Shown here in pieces: positions 54,185 to 62,785 of a DNA stretch of 64,000 nucleotides. The notes beneath the pieces were generated by a model. The model had not been told where the DNA came from, searched no databases, and saw nothing but the letters and a program-made list of their open reading frames with translations. The translations under genes and the position numbers were made by a program. Source of the DNA: Nocardioides xinjiangensis (GTDB lineage Bacteria > Actinomycetota > Actinomycetes > Propionibacteriales > Nocardioidaceae); contig NZ_JAFMSY010000001.1 in NCBI RefSeq assembly GCF_017916455.1, positions 1,285,977 to 1,349,976 on the forward strand. The letters run 5' to 3'. The stretch's first letter is position 1; every line of letters begins with the position of its first letter.

Positions 54185-54815
54185 CGCTGCACCGTAAAGG
54201 TTGGCAAGCAAACAACGCCGAACCTGTGTATGACTGCTTCTCGACAGGCGCGAGGGGCTTCCGCTGAGATGTCCTGTGCGTTCCTCGTTGGACTTGGGCT
54301 GGCGGCATTCGGGCCGGGGCGGGTGCCGTCTTCGAGTGCGGTGTGGTTCACCTCCGATCTGACCGGACTCGGGTTGGGCGACACCCCGGCCCGTCTCGTG
54401 GAGCCGCTCGGGTTTGCCTGACTTGTTCCACTCTTGAGTTGTCAAGATTCCCCCAGCCGTGGCGTCACAGCTGACAGCGGCGACCGTCGGCGGTGCCTGC
54501 CGCTGCGCAATCGACCTTTTCGGAGTCCGGCGCAAGTGGCCAGCACGGCCCAGCGAGACTTCGGGCGCCTTATTGAGCGTGGCCATGTCCGGTGCGGGAC
54601 GTGGACCCTCAACCCCGTTAGTCGTGGCGTCACGGATGGACCCGATGGCAGCAGGTGACATCGAGACGTACCAGGCGCCGCACCAACCTGGCATCGAGCA
54701 CGTGTTCGGTCTTGTGATGCAACTCCGCCCCCTCGGCGAAGCCTGACCTCATGAGCCGGACGGTGGTCGTGGAGAGCCAGTCGGTTGGTGTCGCGCGACC
54801 GGTAACGTGCCACGC
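54185..54815. other. gene-poor stretch
   Basis: No convincing gene was found in these 631 bases on either strand; the open frames lack ribosome sites and family features. A short imperfect direct repeat (CCGTGGCGTCACAG and CGTGGCGTCACGG, near 54459 and 54620) is the only structure noticed. It separates the frameshifted gene from the presumed mobile module. Confidence 0.4.
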
Positions 54816-55262
54816 ATGTCAGATTGGGCTGACGAGTGGGTGACCATCGAAGAGGCCGCTCACCTCTTGGGCGTTCACTACTCAGCCGTGCCGAAAATGA
54901 TCCGTCGCGGAGACCTGACCTCGCGCCGAACACGCCCCAGCCTGTCGCGGCAGGCGATCCTCGAACTGCGTGCCGCCAGAGACGAGCAAGCACTTCTGCG
55001 CGCGCTGCCGACCCCGCCTCGCCAGGCGCCGCTACCGCAGCCGCCGGACGAAGAGCACGACTGGGTCGATGCCAAGGCTGTGGCGGCCCATCTCAAGGTC
55101 GGCGTCACCGCAGTCCACCAGCGCGCTCGCCGGGGCCGCTTGGCATTCACCGTGGGATCGGACGGACTGACGCGCTTCTACCGGCTGGCCCAGGTTGACA
55201 TGGCAATTCGCGCGCAGGAGGCCACCCGGCGGCAGCAACTCCCGGACATGTCCTCGGGCTGA
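54816..55262 (+). CDS. double HTH (excisionase-like) DNA-binding protein
   Basis: The 148-residue protein has two MerR/excisionase-type helix-turn-helix units: WVTIEEAAHLLGVHYSAVPKM near the start, and WVDAKAVAAHLKVGVTAVHQ after a Pro-rich linker. Such small proteins act as recombination directionality factors or as regulators in mobile elements. The ATG at 54816 is preferred to a GTG nine bases upstream. Its 3' half lies antisense to the end of the minus-strand frame from 56384. Confidence 0.65.
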   Translation: MSDWADEWVTIEEAAHLLGVHYSAVPKMIRRGDLTSRRTRPSLSRQAILELRAARDEQALLRALPTPPRQAPLPQPPDEEHDWVDAKAVAAHLKVGVTAVHQRARRGRLAFTVGSDGLTRFYRLAQVDMAIRAQEATRRQQLPDMSSG

Positions 55263-56384
55263 CCTACGTCCACCATTGCACTCGCACGCGGGTTGCGGAC
55301 CGATCCCGACCGATACTTTGCCAATGTGTAGGTCGGGATAGGCGCCGGCCCGGCGGGTCGTGGAGTCCCGCGACTCCCTTCCAGGCGGTAGCCACCGCGC
55401 GTAGAGCAGCAGATCGCTGACGGCGCCAAAGTCACCGACCGCGTCGGTGACCGTAGTGGCGAGGGCAGCCGTGGTCGTCAGAGCCCGAATGTCGATGGGC
55501 TGATCCCAGTAGAAGGTTCCTGCGGCGTGGTTGAACATGAGCGTGAGAAGGGCCCACTCAAGCGGGACGAACCAGGCAATCGGCCCACACCTCTTGAGAA
55601 GCTCCTCGTCGTCGTGATCGGGGTCGGTGCTGACTAGGCGCGCTCGATGGGCCGCGATGACAGAGATGAGCGCCGACCAGATGTCCTCGAGGCGTGGGGA
55701 GTCAGCCAGGCAGGCGCTGAGATCGTCGAAGACGTCCTGAGCCTCGAGGTCCGACTGGGCGGCCAGCAGATGGGCGATCAAGACATCGGCCACGCCCTCG
55801 GGGGCGGGCATGGAGGAGATGAAGTCACGAACGCGAACGAGGGCGGAACGGTCGAGAGCTTCGCGAGTGAAGACAGCAATCGGTTCCCGGTAGGCCATCA
55901 CGGCCACGTCCTCAAAGTCGTCGCGCGTTCGTGCGTGCGCCAGAAAGGGAGGGGCGTCCCGCGGCGAGGGGCGCAGGGTGCGGAACAGCATGCGCAGGGC
56001 GGTGCGACGGGCATGACGGGTGGCCAGCTCGGGCGCTCGTCTCTTCACGGTGCGGGCGTCGACGAATCCGCGACAGTGAAGGGTGGTGATGTCGGCCGGC
56101 GCGGTGACCCCCTGCGCATCCAGCCTGCGCGCGAAACGGGTGGCGGTCTCGCCGCACCGGGTCAGGGTCTGCTCCGAGACCTCTCCGGAGGCTGCCCAAT
56201 GGGCGACCACGGCGGCGACGATCGCAGGGATGACGCCGCGGCCCGGCCGCGGCCCGTCGGCACCCCCAGACGGTTCGAGGTCCGCGGCGACCGCCTTCTC
56301 GGGGACCCCGTTGCCGCGCTGGGCGAGCTCGTCTGCGCCGCCGGCCTGGTGGCTGTTCGGTGCTTGCGGATCTGAGGGGGACAT
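55032..56384 (-). CDS. helical protein of presumed mobile module, integrase core-binding-like N-terminus
   Basis: The start is well supported: GGTGGAGAGAAGCG precedes the ATG at 56384. Residues about 55-135 (SEQTLTRCGETATRFARRLDAQ, then LHCRGFVDA) resemble the SAM-like core-binding domain of tyrosine recombinases. No catalytic R-H-R-Y set follows. The frame ends at 55032, but its last 77 codons are antisense to the HTH gene at 54816 and look like non-coding shadow (Arg- and Cys-rich). The gene may be truncated or frameshifted near 55300. The function is unknown. Confidence 0.45.
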   Translation of the reverse strand: MSPSDPQAPNSHQAGGADELAQRGNGVPEKAVAADLEPSGGADGPRPGRGVIPAIVAAVVAHWAASGEVSEQTLTRCGETATRFARRLDAQGVTAPADITTLHCRGFVDARTVKRRAPELATRHARRTALRMLFRTLRPSPRDAPPFLAHARTRDDFEDVAVMAYREPIAVFTREALDRSALVRVRDFISSMPAPEGVADVLIAHLLAAQSDLEAQDVFDDLSACLADSPRLEDIWSALISVIAAHRARLVSTDPDHDDEELLKRCGPIAWFVPLEWALLTLMFNHAAGTFYWDQPIDIRALTTTAALATTVTDAVGDFGAVSDLLLYARWLPPGRESRDSTTRRAGAYPDLHIGKVSVGIGPQPACECNGGRRSARGHVRELLPPGGLLRANCHVNLGQPVEARQSVRSHGECQAAPASALVDCGDADLEMGRHSLGIDPVVLFVRRLR

Positions 56385-56604
56385 CGCTTCTCTCCACCTC
56401 TGACGCTAAGGCGCAGCGTCCCCTGACGGCCAGCCTCTGAGCCGTGCCGGAACGCCGGCGGCCGGCTTCCAGAACGGGTAGCGCGAAACGAACTTCGAGA
56501 TGAGGGGTGCAGCGACTGCGCAGCTCTCTGGGCACCAGACCTTCCTCGGTTGCCAGAACCGGCGCATCAGCGCCGGACCAGAACCGAGTACGGAGAGACC
56601 ACCC

Positions 56605-58445
56605 ATGCCCATCAACCCCTTTGTGCGAAGTCGCAACACCTCGACCGGTGGATCGAAGATGACCCCCGGCGACCAGATCGTGGCCCTGTTCGGATTCATC
56701 GGGCTCCACGAGCTCCGGAACGTGTTCCTTCCCGCCGAGTCCCTTCCCAGCGAGTCCCTTCCCGCCGAGTCCGACGCCTCGGGTGACATCACGTCCACCC
56801 CCACGGCTGACTCCGACTGCAACTCCGAATCGACGCCGGCTCAGCGCCGCGGACGCAAGGCGGCTACCCACCGCTGGCGCTCCTCGCCGTCATCGCCGCC
56901 GGTCGCAGCACCGGATCGCTGACCTCGGCGCTCGCCTTGCTCCACGACGACAACGCCCTGTGGGAGCGCTGCGTCGAGGCGTTCGAGCAGCGCTCCGGGC
57001 TGCGGCTTCCCCCTGTGGCGCCGACCCGCGATCAGGTGGTCTACTTCCGCGACCAGCTCGCCGTGGCCCCCGACCAGATGGAAGACCTGCAGAGGACGTT
57101 CCGTGGCCTGGCCATTGGGCAGGCGAGGATGCTGGGCAACCTGCGCACCGGCCAGGAGCCGAACTGGGCCGACCCTCTGGAGTCGCACGTCGTCTACGGG
57201 ACCGTGATCGCCAAGTACTCCGACGTCCGAGAGGTCGTGCATCCCGCGACCGGTGAGGTCACGGTCCTCGGTAGCCGCGCCAAGCACCCGGCGATGGCAC
57301 GCATCCAGCGCTTCGCCAGCGCGTTCGACGAGGACGGCAAGCAGGGGCAGGTCCCCGACGGACTGAACATGGTGGCGATGCACACCCGGACGACGAGCGG
57401 GCGCGTCACCCTGGGCACCGCGGTAGCACTGGGCGGGGAGGCGTGGGCGGCGATGGAGCTCATCGAGAGCCTGCACGAGATTGCCGGCGACGGCATCCAC
57501 TCCCTCGTCTACGACCGCGCCATCACCGGCTGGCACGTGGACTCCCTCATGGCGAACCAGCGCATCCAGGTGATCGGAAAGGCCGTCGGCGCGACGTCCG
57601 AGCAGCCGGCGTCGGAGCGGATCACCGACAGCGACCTGCGCGACGCGGTTGCCCGGCGCGCGGCCGAGTACGACGTGGCCAGCAGCACCGACACCCTGCA
57701 CCTGCTTCGCCGCGACCTGCTCGCGGACATGCTCCGCTACCACGAGCGCCTGCCGCTCGGGCTGTGCCTCTACCCCACCAGCAACCGCAACTTCGACCTC
57801 GTCCGCGGCTGGACTCGCGAGCTCAACCCGGTCGTGCACCAGGGAACCGACGGCGAGTGCGTGCACCGCATCGCCGTCGACGACGGCGGCCTGTTCGAGG
57901 TCGAGGAGCACCCAGACAACGACGACCAGCTCCGCAAGGTCCGGGTCCTGCGCTGCGCGAGCAGCACGCCGTTCAAGAGCGACGACGACCGGTGGGGCAC
58001 TCGCAACCGCTACCCCATCGCCTGCATCCACGGCGACACCGAGTACCTCCACACCTGGACCCCGGTCGGCGTCCGGCACAAGCCCGACAGCAACCCCAAG
58101 AACCGGGCGCCGAAGGACCCCGTCGGATGGCGCCTCAGGCCCCTGTCGCGCGCCGACGACATCGCCGCCTGGTACAACGCCCCGCAGGGAACGACCGACC
58201 ACTTCGAGACCCCGCGCCCCTTCAGCGACATCTACTCCAGACGCAACGACTCCGAGTCCTTCAACGAGTGGTACCAGCAGAGCCTGCCCCACCACGGGCG
58301 CGCCGCCAGCCTGCTCATGGCAGCGCAGGAGATCGACTTCCTCGCCGGCGCACTGCTCAACAACTGCATCACCTGGGCCAACCGCCGGCGCACGCTTTCT
58401 GGCGTCGACACAGGTACGCGTGAAAGCGCCACAACTCCACGGTGA
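56605..58445 (+). pseudogene. transposase-like (RNase H-fold?) gene with a frameshift near 56862-56880
   Basis: GGAGAG precedes ATG 56605 (MPINPFVRSRNTSTGG). The first frame continues to about RRGRKAATH, then closes at 56922. The next frame is open from about 56815 and reads YPPLALLAVIAAGRSTGSL, with no normal start before a TTG at 56937, then continues to 58445. The segments join naturally across 56862-56880 with a -1 shift. The long part has VVYGTVIAKY, then NMVAMHTRT and SLVYDRAITGWHVD, suggestive of a DDE transposase core. A 15-base unit is repeated three times (56727-56771, coding PAESL/PSESL). I see no slippery heptamer. Confidence 0.55.
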
Positions 58446-58536
58446 CGCAAGCCGGGTGCAGCGATTGCCCGACCCCCCGCCCTACGAACGGTTCCACCCG
58501 TCCTCTTATCCCCTACCCCAGAAGGACGGGTTACCC

Positions 58537-59592
58537 ATGAGCTCCAAGACCAGCTCCAAGACCAGCTCCAAGAACAAGAAGCCGGACCTCTCTCCGACGT
58601 TGCGGACCCTCCCGGCCGTGACGGGCATCGAGCGGCTGCGTGCGCTCAACGACGAAATCGGCCTCATCCCCCAGCCGGCCGCCGCCGGCATCGACGCTCT
58701 CCTCGCTGACCTGGAGGAACTCTTCGTCGAACACCAGATTACGACACTCGAGCTGGCCGCCAACGGTGCACGCGTGCTCGGTATCGCAGCAGGAATCGAG
58801 GACACGGCGGTTAGCCGTTACCACGCCACCGAAGTCGCCGAACGACTGCACGCCTACCGCAACCTGATGGTCGCTATCGCGGCACTGGCCGCCAGCACGA
58901 TCGAGACCTCGTCGCCTGGGACCGACCCGGCAACCGTGTACGCCCACGCCGTCCGGCTGACTCGCCGCACCGTGCAGGTACGTCGCGCGTTCGCCGACGA
59001 CGAGGTCGTGCTGTTCCGGGTCGCGGCGTACCTGGCCGCGACCTCCGACCCTCGCCACCACACCGCCGCCGTGTACACCCTCCTCGACGCCGGCCTCGTG
59101 CCAGGCGAGACGACCGCCGTCCGGATCGACGACAGCGACGACGCCGAACAGCCCACCGAGCTGCTGGCCGCCGGCAACGCCCACCTGAAGTCCCGCTTCG
59201 TGCACCTCGACCCCTTCACGCGCTTCGTCCTCAGCCGCCACCTCCAGCACGCCCTCCGGGCCGGTTTCGACCCCACCACCCCGCTGCTCTACACGCCGCA
59301 GAACCGCGGTAAGGACACGCACCAGCCCGGATCGCCGTCGGCCACCGCCTCCGCTCAGCGGTGCATCGACCGGTTCATCGCTCAGCTCGGCCTTCCCACC
59401 GGCGACATCACCGCGAGCAGCATCACCCAGTGGCGGGTCGGTGCCACGCTCTTGAGCCACGGGTCCGACACCGCGTGGGCCCTCAGCGGCCGAAGCAGCA
59501 AGGAGGCCATGTGGCGCGCACTGGGAGCGACCAGGCCCCGTACGACCATCCGCCCCGACGACGACGGTGAGTCCTTCGCCGCAGCCATCTGA
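58537..59592 (+). CDS. helical protein of the presumed mobile module
   Basis: The 351-residue protein starts with a Lys/Ser-rich tail (MSSKTSSKTSSKNKK). The rest is almost entirely helical, and its last 120 residues (LLYTPQNRGKDTHQ, then LGLPTGDITASSITQWRV) resemble the C-terminal region of tyrosine integrases without the catalytic residues. It follows the transposase-like gene by 91 bases. A strong hairpin follows its stop. No function can be assigned. Confidence 0.6.
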   Translation: MSSKTSSKTSSKNKKPDLSPTLRTLPAVTGIERLRALNDEIGLIPQPAAAGIDALLADLEELFVEHQITTLELAANGARVLGIAAGIEDTAVSRYHATEVAERLHAYRNLMVAIAALAASTIETSSPGTDPATVYAHAVRLTRRTVQVRRAFADDEVVLFRVAAYLAATSDPRHHTAAVYTLLDAGLVPGETTAVRIDDSDDAEQPTELLAAGNAHLKSRFVHLDPFTRFVLSRHLQHALRAGFDPTTPLLYTPQNRGKDTHQPGSPSATASAQRCIDRFIAQLGLPTGDITASSITQWRVGATLLSHGSDTAWALSGRSSKEAMWRALGATRPRTTIRPDDDGESFAAAI

Positions 59593-59622
59593 TCAACGAC
59601 ACGGCCACAAGTGCCGACCATC

Positions 59623-59662
59623 CCGACCGGCCCGCAGCGCACCTCAGCTGCGGGCCGGTCGG
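59623..59662 (+). terminator. hairpin terminator at the end of the mobile module
   Basis: A perfect 15-bp inverted repeat (CCGACCGGCCCGCAG at 59623-59637 and its complement at 59648-59662) with a 10-base loop lies 30 bases after the stop at 59592. Confidence 0.7.
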
Positions 59663-59962
59663 CGTCACCCCCCGTCCTCCCGAGACGCAGCAACGTCGTC
59701 CAGTGCCCACATACCAGCGCGTCAGCCCGCGGACTTCTCAAGTAGCCACGTGTGAACGACTTCGCTGGGCCACGACCCGTGGGAGACGTCCGCCGGCCAC
59801 TCAGGTACGGGGATTGCGCCCCCGCAGCCATCACCGACCATCCACGTCGTCCGACCGGCCAGCCCGCTCCTTCTCACGAACGGAGCGTCGCTTCGGAACG
59901 GACCTGCCACTTGACAACTCCACAGAGGAACGAGCCCGACCATTGGCGCACGGTCCGTGCTT
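59663..59962. other. intergenic DNA with possible promoter
   Basis: No credible gene was found here. TTGACA at about 59912-59917 is a good -35 box, but no matching -10 box is clear. If used, it would transcribe the structured region that follows (59963-60065). Confidence 0.35.
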
Positions 59963-60006
59963 GAGGGCGGCCGGACGAAAGGAGGTGAAACACCCCGGCC
60001 GCCCTC
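59963..60006 (+). ncRNA. candidate structured RNA: hairpin with a Shine-Dalgarno sequence in its loop
   Basis: GAGGGCGGCCGG (59963-59974) and its complement (59995-60006) form a perfect 12-bp stem. The 20-base loop contains AAAGGAGGTGA, fully complementary to the 3' end of 16S rRNA, with no suitable start codon after it except a GTG inside the motif itself. A second imperfect stem (GGGAACGGGCC with GGCCCGTCCC) follows within 60 bases. It could be a small RNA, an anti-anti-SD element or an unusual leader. Confidence 0.35.
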
Positions 60007-60096
60007 CGGGAACGGGCCGCCGACTGGGTGCCAGACGGGCAAGCAGCCACCGGCCCGTCCCGAGCCTCACTTAACCCCGATGGACCTGCGACACTA

Positions 60097-60161
60097 GTTT
60101 TCTGAAAACTCTTGCAGTCAATGAGTCCACGTGATTGACTGGCGCACGTCAATCAGAAAAC
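60097..60161. promoter_or_regulatory. nested inverted repeats upstream of the NYN-methyltransferase operon
   Basis: GTTTTCTGA (60097-60105) pairs with TCAGAAAAC (60153-60161). Inside them AGTCAAT (60116-60122) pairs with ATTGACT (60134-60140), and a third GTCAAT occurs at 60148. TTTTCTGAAAA is itself palindromic. The AT-rich islands in GC-rich DNA and the position 20 to 80 bases before the NYN gene suggest the promoter and operator of this operon. Confidence 0.5.
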
Positions 60162-60179
60162 CGCTGTTAGGAGTTGGGT

Positions 60180-60683
60180 ATGTCAACAGGTTCACGGGTC
60201 GCGCTCCCCGCCAAGAAGCGCATTAGGCAGGGACGACGGCTCGTGTTGGTCGACATCGAGAACCTCGCCGGCGGGGCCGACCTCTGCCCTACGTCGGTAG
60301 CGGCGTGGCATGACGATCTGGCCGCCAGTGGCCTCATCCATGGCAGTGACCAGGTCGTCCTTGCCGGCAGCCACCACGCGATGCAGGTCGCAGCCTTTGC
60401 CTGGCCCGGCCAGCCGCTGCGCAAGGTTCGTTCGGGTCCAGACGGAGCCGACCTGGCGCTGCTGGATCACCTGGACTACACCGTCGGGCAACGGTTCGAC
60501 TCCGTCGTCATCGTCTCGGGCGACGGCATCTTCACCTCCGCCGTAGCCCCGCTGACAAGCCAAGGGGTGATCGTCACGGTGGCAGCACGCACCGAAACCC
60601 TGTCCGCCCGGCTCCGACTCGCGGCCACCCATGTGGTCTTCCTGTCCGATCTCCTGCATGCCGATGAGAAGGTGTCCGCCTGA
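60180..60683 (+). CDS. NYN-domain (PIN-like) ribonuclease
   Basis: The 167-residue protein has the NYN fold with acidic catalytic motifs in the right order: LVLVDIENL (about 22-30), GADLALLDHL (about 89-98) and VVIVSGDGIF (about 109-118). NYN proteins are metal-dependent RNA nucleases. AGGAG precedes the ATG. Its stop overlaps the next start (TGATG), so it belongs to the restriction-modification-like operon. An RNA-targeting effector guarded by the downstream proteins is one possibility. Confidence 0.8.
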   Translation: MSTGSRVALPAKKRIRQGRRLVLVDIENLAGGADLCPTSVAAWHDDLAASGLIHGSDQVVLAGSHHAMQVAAFAWPGQPLRKVRSGPDGADLALLDHLDYTVGQRFDSVVIVSGDGIFTSAVAPLTSQGVIVTVAARTETLSARLRLAATHVVFLSDLLHADEKVSA

Positions 60684-62785
60684 TGAGCCCCGACCAGAAC
60701 CCCCCGCGCAACGAACACCTGATCACGTCCAGCGAGATCGCGAACCTCGCCGGCGTCCAGCGCCCGACCGTCAGCAACTGGCGCCGTCGCAACGTCGACT
60801 TCCCCCCGCCCGTCGCAGGTAGCAGCACCAGCCCCCTCTTCGATCGACGCGAGGTGGACGCCTGGCTGGCCACCAAGGGGTACTCCCTTGGCCGCAACGC
60901 CGAGGAGGAATCGCTGTGGAGGGCGCTGTCGGTGATGCGCGATGCCGGTTTCGGCACCGAGGAGCTCGTCGACATGGCCCTCACGGTCGCCACCGCGCGC
61001 AGGCTGTCCGACGAAAGCGCCAGCCTGATGCCGCCCTGGCAGCAGATCGTTGCAGACTCACCCCAGATTGGCTTCGGCGCCCAGCTGACCGTGGCGGCCG
61101 CCGAGTCACTTCGTGACAAGCGCTGGAGCGACCTCGCCGACGTCCCGACCCACTGGATCAACAGGGTCCCTCACAACGTCGTGGCCGCCCTCGTCCTGGC
61201 AGTCGACCAGATCGACCCGGCTGACTTGGGTGACGTCACCGACCGAATCCTGGCTCGCCTGAACACAACGCGAGGCCGCGGCGGGTTCGAGTTCGGCTTC
61301 GTCGGGTCCCGCACCTCCAAGGCGCTCGCCAACATGGTCGAGTTCGTCGACGGACCTGTGTACGACCCCGCGTGCGGTATCGGCGAGGCGCTCCTGCAAG
61401 TCGCCAAAGACCACGGCAACGACGACCACTTCGTCGGGCACGAGGTCAACGCCGACGCCGCGCGAACAGCGCAACAGCGTTTCCTCCTCCACGGGGTCCA
61501 GACCGATGTCGTGGTGGGCGACGTCCTTGCCAAGGACCCGGACCCCGCGTTGAAGGCAAGGCACATCGTCCTCGAGCCGCCCATCGCCCTGAAGTGGGAA
61601 GGGTCTCGCAACATCAACGACCCCCGGTGGCGTTATGGCATTCCACCAGCCTCCTCGGCCGACTTCGCCTGGATCCAGCACTGTCTTGCCCACCTCGAAG
61701 ACGGTGGTCGCGCCCACGTCATCACCGCCATGGGTTCCCTTTTCCGCGGCGGACAAGAAGGCGCCATCCGTAGCGAGCTGATCCGACACGGGTGCGTGGA
61801 CGCCATCGTTGCCCTTCCTGGGAAGATGCACCCCGGCATCTCGGTCCCCCTCGCCCTCTGGATGCTGTGCCCACCCGGCGACGCCAACGACGACACGGTT
61901 CTCCTCGTCGACGGCAGCGACGTACCCGACGCCGAGAATCATGTCCGACGGTGGATGGCTCTGGGCGGGGGTCAGGAAGCAGAGGATGACCCGCCCTGGG
62001 CCGTCGTCCCTTACGCGGAACTGCTCTCCAGCGGATCCGTACTAACGCCGCGCAGGTGGATCGGCGAAAAGGACACCGACACACAGGAGATCCGCCGCCT
62101 CCACCACGCGGCGCGACACCAGGTGGCCAGCTCCGCCAGCCTGATCGGCGACCAGGCGCGGCGACTGGAGGAGGGGTTCACACACGCTGCCCCCACCTCG
62201 CAGGCTCGACTCATTGCCATGCGGGACCTGATCGCCGTCGACGCCATCAACGTGCGAACGGGGCGCCAGCGCTCCGACGAAGGCGGCCCGCTTTCCGTCA
62301 TCACGCCTCGCGATGTGCGATCCGGGGCGCTCGCCTCCCTCGAGAACGAGACACCCGCGCTCGGCGACTCTTTGAGCCTCAACCCAGACCTCACCAGGCC
62401 AGGCGACGTGCTCGTCACCACGATGAACGGCATCCACGCCATGGTCGACCACCAAGGCGGCCATGCGATCGGCATCGGCGTCCAGCGTGTCCGGGTCTCC
62501 CAGCCTGACCAGATCCTCCCCGAGTACCTGGCGGCCGCGCTTGTCGGGTCCTGGAACGAGCGCTTCCAAACGGGGCACACCGTTCCAAAGGCGGACCTCA
62601 AGTCGCTGGAAATCCCCGTCCTTCCCCTCGCCGATCAGCAACGACTCGTCGATGCGATCACCGCCCTTCGAGAACTCGGCGCCGGAGCCATCGCATTGCA
62701 GGCCGCAGCTGAAGCTGCGGCAAGGACCCTCCTTGAGGCCGTACGGTTCAACGTTGAACTCGACCCCAGCGAGGCCCCCGAATGA
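60683..62785 (+). CDS. HTH-N6 methyltransferase-like protein with altered catalytic motif and S-like C-terminus
   Basis: The 700-residue protein has an N-terminal MerR-like HTH ([21 protein letters not shown], residues about 16-64), a helical region, and an N6-adenine methyltransferase fold with SAM motif [12 protein letters not shown] (about 228). Where active enzymes have NPPY/F, it reads LEPPIALKW (about 297), so the catalytic Asn is Glu. The C-terminal third ([12 protein letters not shown], then [17 protein letters not shown]) resembles an HsdS target-recognition domain. It probably binds DNA but may not methylate. It is coupled to NYN upstream and HsdM downstream. Confidence 0.82.
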   Translation: MSPDQNPPRNEHLITSSEIANLAGVQRPTVSNWRRRNVDFPPPVAGSSTSPLFDRREVDAWLATKGYSLGRNAEEESLWRALSVMRDAGFGTEELVDMALTVATARRLSDESASLMPPWQQIVADSPQIGFGAQLTVAAAESLRDKRWSDLADVPTHWINRVPHNVVAALVLAVDQIDPADLGDVTDRILARLNTTRGRGGFEFGFVGSRTSKALANMVEFVDGPVYDPACGIGEALLQVAKDHGNDDHFVGHEVNADAARTAQQRFLLHGVQTDVVVGDVLAKDPDPALKARHIVLEPPIALKWEGSRNINDPRWRYGIPPASSADFAWIQHCLAHLEDGGRAHVITAMGSLFRGGQEGAIRSELIRHGCVDAIVALPGKMHPGISVPLALWMLCPPGDANDDTVLLVDGSDVPDAENHVRRWMALGGGQEAEDDPPWAVVPYAELLSSGSVLTPRRWIGEKDTDTQEIRRLHHAARHQVASSASLIGDQARRLEEGFTHAAPTSQARLIAMRDLIAVDAINVRTGRQRSDEGGPLSVITPRDVRSGALASLENETPALGDSLSLNPDLTRPGDVLVTTMNGIHAMVDHQGGHAIGIGVQRVRVSQPDQILPEYLAAALVGSWNERFQTGHTVPKADLKSLEIPVLPLADQQRLVDAITALRELGAGAIALQAAAEAAARTLLEAVRFNVELDPSEAPE

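Noticed and set aside
54442-54993. Minus-strand frame opposite the HTH gene
   Set aside because: No ribosome site, low-complexity composition, and overlap with the better-supported HTH gene.
59981-60074. Short ORF from a GTG inside the AAAGGAGGTGA motif
   Set aside because: The start would lie within its own ribosome site, and the product is Arg/Pro-rich without features.
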